From positions 1 through 64,000 of the forward strand of contig NZ_JASERL010000014.1 of NCBI RefSeq assembly GCF_030766935.1: 64,000 nt of DNA, in the 5' to 3' direction. Made by a program: the position numbers and the translations under genes. Positions 1 to 9,300 of this stretch are shown here, piece after piece (position 1 is the first letter of the stretch; every line of letters begins with the position of its first letter). Source of the DNA: Streptomyces sp. KL109B. Lineage in GTDB: Bacteria; Actinomycetota; Actinomycetes; Streptomycetales; Streptomycetaceae. Under the pieces are notes generated by a model. It was given only the letters and a program-made list of their open reading frames with translations, had not been told where the DNA came from and ran no database searches.

Positions 1-44
1 CCCTACTGCCCTACTGCATTCGTCTCCTACTGATGGCCAACTTA

Positions 45-81
45 TGGCACTCAGTTCCCTCTGTAAAGGTACGTAGTGCCA
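45..81. promoter_or_regulatory. Inverted-repeat operator before the first TetR gene
   Basis: TGGCACTCAGT at 45-55 and ACGTAGTGCCA at 71-81 form a spaced inverted repeat with 7-bp arms TGGCACT/AGTGCCA. It lies 30 bases upstream of the TetR start codon. The same ACTGAGTGCCA half recurs at 903-913 and, with one mismatch, at 57365-57375. Its position and symmetry suggest autoregulation by the adjacent TetR protein. That assignment is inference; a divergent gene beyond the left edge could share the site. Confidence 0.6.
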
Positions 82-111
82 AGGTGGCCCGAGCGGTGTT
101 ACGTTCCCGGC

Positions 112-843
112 ATGAGCGAGGCGCGCGAGGTCAACGGGTCCACGGGGCCACAGAAGAAGGCACCCATGCGGGAGGTGCTGGCCGAGGCGGCGTTCCAGTT
201 GTTCATGGAGCGCGGCTTCGAGCGGACGACCGTGGACGACATCGTGGCGCGGGCCGGGGTGGGGCGGCGGTCCTTCTTCCGGTACTTCCCGTCCAAGGAG
301 GACGCGGTCTTCCCGGACCACGAGAGCTGCCTCGCCGACATGACGGCCTTCCTGGAGGCCGCGGGCGACGAGAGCGACGCCGTCGACGTGGTGTGCGACG
401 CCGCGAGCCTGGTGCTGCGGATGTACGCGGCCAACCCCGAATTCTCGGTCCAGCGCTACCAGTTGACGCGCGAGGTGCCGGGGCTGCGGACCTACGAGCT
501 GTCGGTCGTGCGGCGCTACGAGCGCACGCTCGCCGGGTATCTGCGGCAGCGCTGGGCCGGCGCAGCGGACGGCGCGCTGCGGGCCGAGGTGGTGGCCGCC
601 TCCGTGGTGGCCGCGCACAACAACGGCCTGCGCTCCTGGCTGCGTTCGGGCGGCGAGGACGACGCCGAGGGGGCGGTGGACCACGCGCTGCGACTCGTAC
701 GGCGCACCTGGGGGGAGGGCGGCGCGGCCGGCGCGGTGGCGCCCGAGCCCCAACAGGAGGACGTCGTCGTGATGGTGGCGCCCAAGGGGGCCCCGATGTG
801 GCGGGTGATCCAGCGGGTGGAGTCGGCGCTGCGGGACGGCTGA
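112..843 (+). CDS. TetR/AcrR family transcriptional regulator
   Basis: 243-residue DNA-binding repressor of usual TetR length. The N-terminal helix-turn-helix spans about residues 20-65 and contains TTVDDIVARAGV and the family signature RSFFRYFPSKED. The rest is the ligand-binding helical domain, with a charged and proline-rich tail. The start at 112 was chosen because the HTH follows after a short tail; no clear ribosome site precedes it. The gene is flanked by the palindromic motif at 45-81 and by two copies at 880-917, so it probably controls itself and the DUF35 gene downstream. The RxFFRYFPSKED type is common among regulators of acyl-CoA metabolism, including mycofactocin-type MftR. The ligand is unknown. 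Confidence 0.85.
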   Translation: MSEAREVNGSTGPQKKAPMREVLAEAAFQLFMERGFERTTVDDIVARAGVGRRSFFRYFPSKEDAVFPDHESCLADMTAFLEAAGDESDAVDVVCDAASLVLRMYAANPEFSVQRYQLTREVPGLRTYELSVVRRYERTLAGYLRQRWAGAADGALRAEVVAASVVAAHNNGLRSWLRSGGEDDAEGAVDHALRLVRRTWGEGGAAGAVAPEPQQEDVVVMVAPKGAPMWRVIQRVESALRDG

Positions 844-879
844 CCGCGCACCCTGTGTACGGCACCCGAAGCAAGTTGA

Positions 880-917
880 TGGTACTCAGTGTCTTTACCG
901 GCTGGCACTCAGTGTCA
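880..917. promoter_or_regulatory. Tandem palindromic operator before the DUF35 gene
   Basis: Two copies of a 15-bp near-palindrome lie 23 bases apart, about two helical turns: TGGTACTCAGTGTCT at 880-894 and TGGCACTCAGTGTCA at 903-917. The second is symmetric except at one pair and the centre. They sit 65-100 bases upstream of the start at 982 and share the half-site of the element at 45-81. The likely reader is the TetR protein encoded just upstream (inference). Confidence 0.65.
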
Positions 918-981
918 TACGCTGATGGGGCGTCGAGGCACTGCCGCCCGGCGCACAGCGGTGAGTGCGGGAGGCCGAAGG

Positions 982-1395
982 ATGTCAGTGATCTCAGCGC
1001 CGGAGAGCATCGAGCGCCGCGCGGGCACCGACGCGCAGGACGCGGGTTTCGCCTATCAGCGCTGCCGTTGGTGTGGCACCCCGTCGTTCCGCCGGCTGCT
1101 CTGCCCGGTCTGCGCGTCGAGCGAGCTCAAGACGGAGTACAGCGCGGGCCCGGGCGTTGTGGTCCAGTCCCGCGTCGTGCACCGCGGCACCGGAGTCGCG
1201 CGCAACGAGGCGCTGGTCCGCTTCCCGGAGGACTTCGTCGTGCCGTGCCGCATCGTGGGCACCGCACCGCACATGGTGTGGCTCGGCGCCGCCGTGCGCT
1301 CGGTGGTCAACGCGGCGGCCGACTCGGGCGAGGTCCTCTTCGAGCTGGTGGACGACCTCGCCGCCGAGCACGACCCCTACGGCCGCCTGCGCTGA
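982..1395 (+). CDS. DUF35 zinc-ribbon/OB-fold protein
   Basis: 137 residues. A rubredoxin-like zinc ribbon is visible as C28-x2-C31 and C41-x2-C44, followed by a small beta-rich OB fold. DUF35 proteins usually bind acyl-CoA or partner thiolase-like enzymes; in actinobacterial steroid catabolism they form complexes with lipid-transfer thiolases. The start at 982 gives the compact family length and follows a purine-rich stretch. No thiolase lies next to it, so its partner must be elsewhere, possibly the thiolase-like genes at 59-61 kb, which appear to share its operator motif. It stands alone downstream of the TetR gene under a double operator. Confidence 0.75.
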   Translation: MSVISAPESIERRAGTDAQDAGFAYQRCRWCGTPSFRRLLCPVCASSELKTEYSAGPGVVVQSRVVHRGTGVARNEALVRFPEDFVVPCRIVGTAPHMVWLGAAVRSVVNAAADSGEVLFELVDDLAAEHDPYGRLR

Positions 1396-1412
1396 ACTGA
1401 ACTGAACTGAAC
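1391..1412. repeat. Four tandem copies of TGAAC across the stop codon
   Basis: The DUF35 stop codon is embedded in a 5-bp tandem repeat (TGAAC four times). It is a simple-sequence tract between convergent genes. I see no stem-loop in it and infer no function. Confidence 0.7.
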
Positions 1413-1428
1413 TGCTCTCGGGCAGGCT

Positions 1429-1827
1429 CTACTTGGCGGCCTGCGCCGCCTCCTCGGCGATCCGGTCGAACTGCTCGCCCATCGCGGCGGCCAGCGCCTG
1501 CGCGGCGGACAGCGGGCGCACCATCACCATGAAGTCGTCGATCAGGCCGTCCTCGTCGAAGTGCAGGAAGTCGCAGCCGGTGATCTGCCGCTCGCCGACC
1601 CGCGCCTCGAAGACGAGCACGTGGTCGCGCCCGTCGGCGTCCCCGATCTCCCGTACGTAGCGGAAGTCATCGAAGACCCGGGTGACGCCGCGCAGGATCG
1701 CCGCGGTGATCGCCTTGCCCGGGTACGGCTTGAACACGACCGGGCTGCGGAAGACCACGTCGTCGGCCAACATGGCCTCGACGGCCGCGAGATCGCCCTT
1801 CTCCACGGCTGCGCGGAAGGGGTGCAT
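1429..1827 (-). CDS. SnoaL/NTF2-like protein
   Basis: 132-residue single-domain cone-fold protein of the nuclear transport factor 2/SnoaL superfamily. It begins with the typical N-terminal helix and PxGxxI segment (VFKPYPGKAI) and ends in an Ala-rich helix. Members are small hydrolases, isomerases or ligand carriers; catalytic residues cannot be assigned with certainty here. It is the last gene of a minus-strand unit, hydrolase-TetR-SnoaL, 39 bases after the TetR stop codon. It probably works on the same substrate family as the linked hydrolase, SDR and acyl-CoA dehydrogenase. Confidence 0.7.
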   Translation of the reverse strand: MHPFRAAVEKGDLAAVEAMLADDVVFRSPVVFKPYPGKAITAAILRGVTRVFDDFRYVREIGDADGRDHVLVFEARVGERQITGCDFLHFDEDGLIDDFMVMVRPLSAAQALAAAMGEQFDRIAEEAAQAAK

Positions 1828-1866
1828 GAGGGTGCCTCCTCGGGTGCGTCGGGTGCGTCGGGTGTG

Positions 1867-2517
1867 TCAGGCCTCGGGCTGTTTGAGCTGAAGCCCGTTC
1901 TCCCAGATCTTGTTGAGCGTCGTCACGAGCTTCTCGTACGGGATGCGCTGGCCGAGGACGAACACCAGGTACGCCATGCGGCTCACCATCACCGACAGGG
2001 CGTGCGCCGTCACCAGCGGGTCGAGGCCGGGATCGGCGAGGCCCTCGTCCTGGAGGGAGCGGATCAGCTTGGCGTTGCGGCGCGCGAACGCGTTGCCCCG
2101 CTCGATGCGGAGCTGCTTGAACGTCTCGTCGACCTGGGCGACCTGCTCGAAGAGCGCCATGAGGCGGGCGTTCTTCTTGTAGGCGCGCAGATACTCGCGG
2201 TTGGACGCGTCGATCATCTCGCGCGGATCGGTGATGCCGGTGCGCTCGCGCAGATGCGGGTGCAGCATCTCCTCCTGCACCTGCGCGACGAGCGCCTGGA
2301 AGATCTCTTCCTTGCTGTTGAAGTACGTGTAGAACGAGCCCGACGCGACATGCGCGGCCTTGGAGATGTCCGTGATCCGCGCGTCGAGATACCCGTCGCG
2401 CTCGAACACCTCGCGCGCGGCGGTCACGAGCGCGTTGCGCGTGCGGACGCCGCGGGCGCTGCGGGGCGTGATGGGTTGCTTCTGGCCGCCGTCTGCGGCC
2501 GGGGCCTGGGCAGCCAA
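1867..2517 (-). CDS. TetR/AcrR family transcriptional regulator
   Basis: 216-residue repressor. The HTH at about residues 20-70 carries FERDGYLDARITDISKAA and the signature GSFYTYFNSKEEIF. The best start is an unusual TTG at 2517, preceded by AGGGA five bases upstream; no in-frame ATG or GTG fits better. It sits between the alpha/beta hydrolase and the SnoaL gene and is transcribed from the divergent promoter at about 3.55 kb. That promoter carries the TTGACGTTGGGTTCAA operator repeated before the SDR operon at 6.1 kb. The simplest reading is that this protein is the local autoregulated repressor of both catabolic units, induced by a pathway acyl-CoA or xenobiotic (inference). Confidence 0.85.
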   Translation of the reverse strand: MAAQAPAADGGQKQPITPRSARGVRTRNALVTAAREVFERDGYLDARITDISKAAHVASGSFYTYFNSKEEIFQALVAQVQEEMLHPHLRERTGITDPREMIDASNREYLRAYKKNARLMALFEQVAQVDETFKQLRIERGNAFARRNAKLIRSLQDEGLADPGLDPLVTAHALSVMVSRMAYLVFVLGQRIPYEKLVTTLNKIWENGLQLKQPEA

Positions 2518-2573
2518 CGCGGTCCCTTCGCTCGTGTCACCAGCGCTTCCACGGCTGGTGGCTGCGGATGCTA

Positions 2574-3515
2574 TCAGCCGACTCCGTCGAGAAACTCCAG
2601 CAGAGCGGCGTTCACGGCGCCGGCCCGCTCCTGCTGGATCCAGTGCCCCGCCCCGTCGAGCACGACCCGTCCGCGCAGATCGGTCAGCACCTCTTCAAGG
2701 CGGTCGGCGGGCATGAAGCGGGCCACCGGGTCCGCGGATCCGGTGACGAACAGGGAGGGGCGGTCGATGGTGCGTCCCGCGAGGTGCTCGGTCAGCTCCC
2801 AGGTACGGTCCAGGTTCCGGTAGTAGTTCAGGCCGCCGGTGAAGCCGGTCCGCTCGAACTCCTCGACGTAATAGGCGAGTTCGTCGTCGTCGAGCCACCG
2901 CGGCGGCGGGAACTTCTCGTCCGGGCGCTCCGCCCACTCGGCGGACCAGATCTCCCGGGTCACCAGCGTCCTGCGTACGTTGTGCGCGAGCGCGCGGTCC
3001 GCGACGCCCGGCTCCTGGAACCACACCATGTAGAAGGCGTCACCGAGCCGCCGCCGCATCACGGGCAGCGGCGCCACGGGCGAGCGCGGCGCCACCGGCA
3101 CACTCATCCCGACCACGCCCCGCACCCGCTCCGGGTGCTCCCACGCCATGTGCCACACGACCTGCGCACCCCAGTCGTGCCCCACGAACACCGCGTCGTC
3201 CGCGCCCACCTCGTCCAGCAGCCCCACCAGGTCCGCGCAGACGGTGAGTGTGTCGTACGCCTCGGGCTCCGCGGGCCGTGAACTCCCGCCGAAACCCCGC
3301 AGATCCGGGGCGAGCACCCGATAGCCCGCCGCGCCGAGCGCGAGCACCTGGTGGCGCCACGAGAACGCCAGCTCGGGGAAGCCGTGGCAGAGCACCACCA
3401 GTGGCTTGTCGGAGTCCGCGGGGCCGTGCTCGAAGACGCGCAGCGAGATCCCGTTGGTGTCGACCTGGCGGGACTTCACATGCTGCCACTCGGCCGCGGC
3501 GGTGGGGGCGCTCAT
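2574..3515 (-). CDS. Alpha/beta hydrolase, epoxide-hydrolase type
   Basis: 313 residues. The oxyanion motif HGFP lies at 44-47 and the nucleophile elbow VGHDWGAQ puts Asp114 where lipases have Ser. That is the arrangement of soluble epoxide hydrolases and haloalkane dehalogenases. A C-terminal GAGHW supplies the catalytic His. The start at 3515 has a GGAG site seven to ten bases upstream; the longer reading to 3545 adds a poor N-terminus. It is the first gene of a minus-strand unit with the TetR and SnoaL genes, divergent from the MFS carrier across a shared operator. Probably a cytoplasmic enzyme opening an epoxide or similar group on the imported substrate; the substrate cannot be read from sequence. 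Confidence 0.8.
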   Translation of the reverse strand: MSAPTAAAEWQHVKSRQVDTNGISLRVFEHGPADSDKPLVVLCHGFPELAFSWRHQVLALGAAGYRVLAPDLRGFGGSSRPAEPEAYDTLTVCADLVGLLDEVGADDAVFVGHDWGAQVVWHMAWEHPERVRGVVGMSVPVAPRSPVAPLPVMRRRLGDAFYMVWFQEPGVADRALAHNVRRTLVTREIWSAEWAERPDEKFPPPRWLDDDELAYYVEEFERTGFTGGLNYYRNLDRTWELTEHLAGRTIDRPSLFVTGSADPVARFMPADRLEEVLTDLRGRVVLDGAGHWIQQERAGAVNAALLEFLDGVG

Positions 3516-3578
3516 GCAGGCAACTCCTCGATGTCGGCGCAACAAGCCCTGTTCAAGGGCGTGTTCAAGGTATTGAAG

Positions 3579-3594
3579 TTGACGTTGGGTTCAA
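3579..3594. promoter_or_regulatory. Operator TTGACGTTGGGTTCAA in a divergent promoter
   Basis: A 16-bp element with TTGA/TCAA arms and an 8-bp spacer, between the divergent hydrolase (start 3515) and MFS (start 3662) genes. It matches TTGACGTCGGATTCAA at 6088-6103 in 14 of 16 positions, and the similarity extends outside the core. Extra TTCAAG half-sites occur at 3552 and 3564. Probably the binding site of the TetR protein at 1867-2517 (inference). Confidence 0.65.
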
Positions 3595-3661
3595 ATATAC
3601 AGGGGGCGGCCGCAGGGCCGCAGCGGTCGTGACATGTTCGGACGACGGAGGAGCCCCGCAC

Positions 3662-5053
3662 GTGAATCCGCCCACCGCACAGCCCCGAAAAGGCGCCGAG
3701 CAGGCAGCCGGCGCCGAGACACCCCCGACCCGAGCGTCGGGCAAACTCCTCGCCGCGGGACTCATCGGCAGTTCCATCGAGTGGTACGACTTCTTCCTCT
3801 ACGGGACGGCCGCCGCGCTGGTCTTCCCCGAGGTCTTCTTCCCCGACTCCTCGGCGCTCACCGGCACCCTGCTGTCGTTCAGCACCTTCTGGGCGGGCTT
3901 CCTGGCGCGCCCGATCGGCGGCGTCGTCGCGGGACACCTCGGCGACCGGCACGGCCGCAAGGCCATGGTCGTCATCTCCATGGCCCTGATGGGCGCCTGC
4001 ACCTTCCTGATCGGCTGCCTGCCGGGCGCCGGTGTCATGGGCGCGGCTGCGCCGCTGCTCCTCGTACTGCTGCGCTTCGTCCAGGGCCTCGCCTGCGGCG
4101 CCCAGTGGGGCGGCATCGCGCTGCTGCTCACCGAGTCCGCCTCGCCCAAACGCAAGGGGTACGCGGGCACCTTCGGGCAGATGGGTGTCTCGCTCGGTGT
4201 CTTCCTCGGCAACGGTGCCTTCCTCCTCGCGAGCGCGACGGCATCGGACGAGGCGTTCATGAGCTGGGGCTGGCGCATCCCGTTCCTGGCGAGCGGCGTG
4301 CTGCTGCCCGTCGTGATGTACGTACAGAACAAGGTCGAGGACTCGCCCGAGTTCCGGCGGATGGCCGAGCAGGCCGCCGCGAAGAGCGAGAAGGAGAAGG
4401 TGGCACGGGCGCCCGTCGTCGAGGTGATCCGCACCAAGTGGCGCACCGTGCTGCTCGCGGCCGGACTGCTCGCCGGCACCAACTGCCTCTTCTACATCAG
4501 CATCGCGGGCGTCGTCAGCTACGCCGCCGAACACCTCGGGCTCGACAAGGACGCCATCCTGCTCGTCGCGATGCCGGTGACAGCGGTCGGGGCGTTGTTC
4601 GTGCTGTGGGCGGGGTGGCTGTCCGACCGGGTCGGACGGCGGCCCGCCGTCCTCGTCGGTGCGGCGATCATCGTGCTGTGGGCGTTCCCGTACTTCTGGC
4701 TGGTCAACACCGGGTCGTTGGTGTGGCTCGGGGTGGCCGTGCTGGTGGGTGGCTTCGGCCAGTCGCTCACGTACGGGCCGCTCGCCGCGTACATCGGCGA
4801 ACTCTTCGAGCCGCGCGTGCGGTACTCCGGTGCCTCGCTGGCCTACCAGATCGCGGCGCTCACCATCAGCGGCGGCACCCCGCTCATCATGACCGCCATC
4901 ATCGGTGGCACCGGAGGCACCACCTGGGTGTCGGTGTTCGTCGCGGTGATGGGGCTGCTCACGTTCGGCAGCGCGTGGGTGCTGCGTGAGACCAATCCGC
5001 GCGAGGTACGCGAGGACCCGACAGCGGTGCCCGGCACCGTGGGAGGAGTGTGA
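3662..5053 (+). CDS. MFS transporter, metabolite:H+ symporter type
   Basis: 463-residue integral membrane carrier with about 12 hydrophobic segments. The first segment holds SSIEWYDFFLYG, characteristic of the metabolite:H+ symporter branch of the major facilitator superfamily (ShiA, ProP, KgtP relatives). The inter-helix motif GHLGDRHGRKAM follows TM2, and a second DRVGRRPA loop marks the pseudo-repeat. The GTG start at 3662 follows GGAGGAG at suitable spacing. Family substrates are small organic acids or betaines. It heads a two-gene unit with the crotonase, whose start overlaps its stop as GTGA. It lies just downstream of the operator at 3579-3594, so it is the probable importer of the pathway substrate. 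Confidence 0.85.
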   Translation: MNPPTAQPRKGAEQAAGAETPPTRASGKLLAAGLIGSSIEWYDFFLYGTAAALVFPEVFFPDSSALTGTLLSFSTFWAGFLARPIGGVVAGHLGDRHGRKAMVVISMALMGACTFLIGCLPGAGVMGAAAPLLLVLLRFVQGLACGAQWGGIALLLTESASPKRKGYAGTFGQMGVSLGVFLGNGAFLLASATASDEAFMSWGWRIPFLASGVLLPVVMYVQNKVEDSPEFRRMAEQAAAKSEKEKVARAPVVEVIRTKWRTVLLAAGLLAGTNCLFYISIAGVVSYAAEHLGLDKDAILLVAMPVTAVGALFVLWAGWLSDRVGRRPAVLVGAAIIVLWAFPYFWLVNTGSLVWLGVAVLVGGFGQSLTYGPLAAYIGELFEPRVRYSGASLAYQIAALTISGGTPLIMTAIIGGTGGTTWVSVFVAVMGLLTFGSAWVLRETNPREVREDPTAVPGTVGGV

Positions 5054-5856
5054 CCGTGACGACGACCGAGGAACCTTTGGCGTACGCGGAGCGGCGGGGG
5101 GCGGTCAGCGTGGTGACGCTCAATCGGCCCGAGCGGCTCAACGCCTGGACCAATGAGCTGGAGGACCGGTACTTCGAGCTCCTCGACGAGGCCGAGGCCG
5201 ACCCCGAGGTGCGGGCGATCGTCGTGACCGGGGCGGGGCGCGGGTTCTGCGCGGGTGCCGACATGGCCGAGCTGCAACGGATCGGCTCCGCCGGGGACGC
5301 GGGGGAGGAGCGGCCGAAGCGGGAGCGGCCGCGGTGGTATCCGCTGAGCCTGCGCAAGCCGTTGATCGGGGCGATCAACGGGGCGGCGGCGGGGCTCGGG
5401 TTCGTCGAGGCGCTCTACTTCGACGTGCGGTTCAGCACGCCGGAGGCCAAGTTCACGACGTCGTTCGCGCGGCGCGGGCTGATCGCCGAGTACGGGGTGG
5501 CGTGGCTGCTGCCGCGGCTCGTGGGGCCGGCGCGGGCGGCGGACCTGCTGCTGTCGGGGCGGGTGGTGCGGGGTGCGGAGGCGTACGAGATGGGGTTGGT
5601 GAACCGGGTCGTCGAGCGGGACCGGTTGCTGGGGGAGGCGGTGGCGTATGCGGAGGAGTTGGCTACGTGGTGTTCGCCTACGTCGATGAGTGTCATGAAG
5701 CAGCAGTTGAGCGAGGCGTTCGAGGTGGACTTCGAGACTGCGGCGAGGAGGGCGGAGGTGTTGATGGAGGAGTCGTTCGGGCGGGCCGACGCGGCGGAAG
5801 GGGTGGCGAGTTATTTGGAGGGGCGGGAGCCGGGGTTTCGGCCGTTGTCCGGGTGA
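5050..5856 (+). CDS. Enoyl-CoA hydratase/isomerase family protein
   Basis: 268-residue crotonase-fold enzyme. The oxyanion-hole segment GRGFCAGADMAEL lies at about residues 73-85, and the second segment contains FARRGLIAEYGVAW, with Glu at the position of a catalytic acid/base. Expected activity is hydration or isomerisation of an enoyl-CoA in the cytoplasm. Its start overlaps the MFS stop by four bases, so the two are translationally coupled. Base composition turns unusually G-rich on the coding strand in its second half (5,340-5,850) compared with its neighbours. Confidence 0.85.
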   Translation: MTVTTTEEPLAYAERRGAVSVVTLNRPERLNAWTNELEDRYFELLDEAEADPEVRAIVVTGAGRGFCAGADMAELQRIGSAGDAGEERPKRERPRWYPLSLRKPLIGAINGAAAGLGFVEALYFDVRFSTPEAKFTTSFARRGLIAEYGVAWLLPRLVGPARAADLLLSGRVVRGAEAYEMGLVNRVVERDRLLGEAVAYAEELATWCSPTSMSVMKQQLSEAFEVDFETAARRAEVLMEESFGRADAAEGVASYLEGREPGFRPLSG

Positions 5857-6158
5857 CGTGGTGGTAGGGGTGCGGTCACCCGGGGGTGCGGTCGCGGGGC
5901 TCTGCCCCGGGCCCCGCGCCTCAAGCGCCGGCGGGGCTTGATTGTGGTCGTCCGCCGCCGAGGCTCCAAAAGATCGGGGCTCTGCCCCGGACCCCGCTGC
6001 CTCTCGTCCGACGGCGGGGCTTGAGTGCGGGCCGGAGGGGGCTTGATTGTGGCCGTACGGGCTTGAGCGGTGAGGCCGCTCTAGAACTTGACGTCGGATT
6101 CAAGTACGGTGCTGTGCGGACAGGGTCGAGTGGTGTGAGTGAAGGGGTGGAGAGCGGG
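5857..6158. repeat. Intergenic GC-rich Streptomyces repeat cluster
   Basis: This 302-base gap holds two copies of the streptomycete intergenic repeat, built on CGGGGCTCTGCCCCGG followed by a CCCCG...GGCGGGGCTTGA arm, at about 5895-5947 and 5975-6030. A degenerate third piece lies at 6030-6070. Each can fold into GC-rich hairpins and may end transcription of the MFS-crotonase unit. A related copy lies at 42547-42593. The right end holds the operator at 6088-6103. Confidence 0.7.
6088..6103. promoter_or_regulatory. Operator TTGACGTCGGATTCAA before the SDR operon
   Basis: Second copy of the 16-bp element at 3579-3594; only two core positions differ, both transitions. Its flanks extend the symmetry to CTTGA...TCAAG. 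It lies 55 bases upstream of the SDR start. It links the SDR-HAD-dehydrogenase unit to the TetR at 1867-2517. Confidence 0.65.
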
Positions 6159-6971
6159 ATGTTGATCGATGGCAAGGTCGCGGTCGTGACCGGGGCCGCT
6201 GGGGGTATCGGCGCGGCCGTCGCGCAGCGGCTCCTGGAGGCGGGCGCCCGTGGTGTGGTGCTGACCGACCTCGACGGCTCCCGCCTGGACGCGACCGTGG
6301 GGCGGCTCGGGGAGGCGCACGACGGGCGTGTGGCGGGGCGGGCCGGGGACGCGGGTGACACCGGGCAGCTGCGGGAGCTGATCGCGCTCGCGGAGGAGCG
6401 GTTCGGGCCCGTCGACCTGTACTTCGCCAACGCCGGGATCGGCGGTGGCTCGGGCCTCGGCGCGAGCGAGGAGGAGTGGGAGCGCGCGCTCGACATCAAC
6501 GTCATGGCGCATGTGCGCGCCGCGAAGCTGCTCGTGCCGGGGTGGGTGGAGCGCGGCGAGGGGTACTTCTTCTCCACCGCGTCCGCCGCCGGGCTGCTCA
6601 CACAGATCGGCTCCGCCACGTACTCCGTCAGCAAGCACGCCGCCGTCGCCTTCTCCGAGTGGCTCTCGGTCACGTACGGGGACGAGGGGGTGCGGGTGAG
6701 CTGCCTGTGTCCGCAGGGCGTCGAGACCGAGCTGCTGATGGCCGGCACCCGCTCGTCCGATCCCGCCGAACAGGCCGCCGCCCGCGCCGTGTTGGACGCC
6801 GGGAACCTGCTCAAGCCGCTGGACGTCGCCGACGAGGTGGTGGCGGCCGTCGGGGACGAGCGGTTCCTCGTGCTGCCGCACCCGCAGGTGCTCGACTTCT
6901 ACCGGCACAAGGGCAGCGATTACGACCGGTGGCTGCGCGGCATGCGGCGCTACCAGAAGTCCGTGCGATGA
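6159..6971 (+). CDS. Short-chain dehydrogenase/reductase
   Basis: 270-residue classical SDR. The cofactor motif TGAAGGIG begins at about residue 12, NAGIGGG at about 90, and the catalytic Ser and Tyr-x3-Lys are in STASAAGLL and YSVSK. An acidic residue after beta-2 (LTDLDGS) favours NAD(H). The ATG at 6159 follows GGAG; longer readings run into the intergenic repeat. It is the first gene of a coupled trio: its stop overlaps the HAD start (ATGA), and the HAD stop overlaps the dehydrogenase start. It probably oxidises or reduces a hydroxyl group on the same carbon skeleton handled by the dehydrogenase. Confidence 0.87.
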   Translation: MLIDGKVAVVTGAAGGIGAAVAQRLLEAGARGVVLTDLDGSRLDATVGRLGEAHDGRVAGRAGDAGDTGQLRELIALAEERFGPVDLYFANAGIGGGSGLGASEEEWERALDINVMAHVRAAKLLVPGWVERGEGYFFSTASAAGLLTQIGSATYSVSKHAAVAFSEWLSVTYGDEGVRVSCLCPQGVETELLMAGTRSSDPAEQAAARAVLDAGNLLKPLDVADEVVAAVGDERFLVLPHPQVLDFYRHKGSDYDRWLRGMRRYQKSVR

Positions 6972-7596
6972 GCGAGCCGCGCAGTGCCGTCCTCTTCGAC
7001 TTCGGTGGTGTGCTGACCACGAGTCTCGTCGGGGCCTTCGAGGAGCTCGGGCGTGAACTCGCCGGTGACAGCGGGCTGTTGCTGCGGTTGCTCACGCACG
7101 ATGAGAAGAGCAGTGCCCTGCTCGTCGCGCACGAGAAGGGGCTCATCGGGCAGGGCGAGTTCGAGGACGGGTTCGCGGCGCGGCTGCGCGCCCACGGCGC
7201 CGACGTCGCGGCCGAAGGGCTCGTCCGCCGGATGCAGGCCGGCCTGCGGCCCGACCCGGACACCGTCGCGCTCGTCGCCAAGCTGCGCGCCGACGGGTAT
7301 CGCGTCGGGCTGCTCTCCAACTCCCTCGGCGACGACTGCTACGCGGGCTTCGACCTGCCCGCGCTGTTCGACGCCGTCACCATCTCCGGCGAGATCGGCG
7401 TCCGCAAACCCTCGCGGCGCGCCTACGCCATCGCCTGCGAACGCCTCGGCGTCGCACCCGAACAGACCGTCATGGTCGACGACCTGGAACAGAACATCAC
7501 GTCCGCGGCCCGCATCGGCATCGCCGGGATCGTGCACCGCGACGCCGCCACGACCGCCGCCGAACTCGACCGCCTGCTGGGCGAGTCGGGCCGCGT

Positions 7597-7600
<4 letters not shown>
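6968..7600 (+). CDS. HAD family hydrolase (phosphatase-like)
   Basis: 210 residues with all HAD motifs: motif I FDFGGVL at about 10-16 (the second Asp is Gly, as in the epoxide-hydrolase/YihX branch), motif II LLSNS, a motif III Lys in GVRKPSRRAY, and motif IV MVDDLEQN. The related N-terminal HAD domain occurs in mammalian ACAD10, fused to an acyl-CoA dehydrogenase. Here a free HAD gene overlaps an acyl-CoA dehydrogenase gene by four bases (GTGA). That suggests the pair cooperates on a phosphorylated or hydroxylated acyl-CoA. No aminoglycoside-phosphotransferase-like kinase, the third ACAD10 domain, is present nearby. Confidence 0.8.
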
Positions 7601-8844
<1,244 letters not shown>

Positions 8845-8915
8845 CGTCCCGCCCGTTGTGACGGGGTGGTGGACGGGGCTGGTCCTCCGGGTGAAGCGTG
8901 CGCGAGGATGGAGGC

Positions 8916-9266
8916 ATGACCGCGGCCCAGCGTGCCATGACCGAACTCGGAACATGGCCGAACCTGGTAAGTGGCCCGCCCCAGTGCTCAGTTGGGCACG
9001 CCTTCCGCGCGGCGGGCCACGACCTCGTCCACTTCCATGCCGATGACTGCGCCGATCTGTACCTGACCTCGTCGGTGGTGCAGCGACTGCTTCCGCAGCT
9101 GCGACACAACAGCGCCATAAGGGTGCGACCGGGAGACTCCTGGATTACCGTGCTCCTCGAATGCGACACGGATGTGCAGCTGTTGCTGAGTTTGGTGAGC
9201 GTCGCCCTCAAGGAACACGACGCGCACGCCTGCCCCTCACCTCCGTGTGACTGGGAACGCGGTTAG
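8916..9266 (+). CDS. DUF5519-like (luciferase-domain) small protein
   Basis: 116-residue soluble protein. It resembles the short family annotated as luciferase-domain proteins, whose conserved parts here are CSVGHAFRAAGHDLVHFHADDCADLYLT and the WITVLLECD strand (only part of the first is diagnostic). The family has no established reaction. The ATG at 8916 follows GGATGGAG. It stands alone between the catabolic operon and the reductase gene. Confidence 0.5.
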   Translation: MTAAQRAMTELGTWPNLVSGPPQCSVGHAFRAAGHDLVHFHADDCADLYLTSSVVQRLLPQLRHNSAIRVRPGDSWITVLLECDTDVQLLLSLVSVALKEHDAHACPSPPCDWERG

Positions 9267-9300
9267 CGAACGGCGGTCGACGGCGAGAGGCGAGTACCCG

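Noticed and set aside
3248..3661. Longer N-terminus for the MFS carrier
   Set aside because: The extension would translate through the divergent promoter and operator and part of the hydrolase gene; GTG 3662 has a proper ribosome site.
8852..8865. Terminator after the acyl-CoA dehydrogenase
   Set aside because: The stem CCCGT/ACGGG is only five pairs with no U tract; too weak to call.
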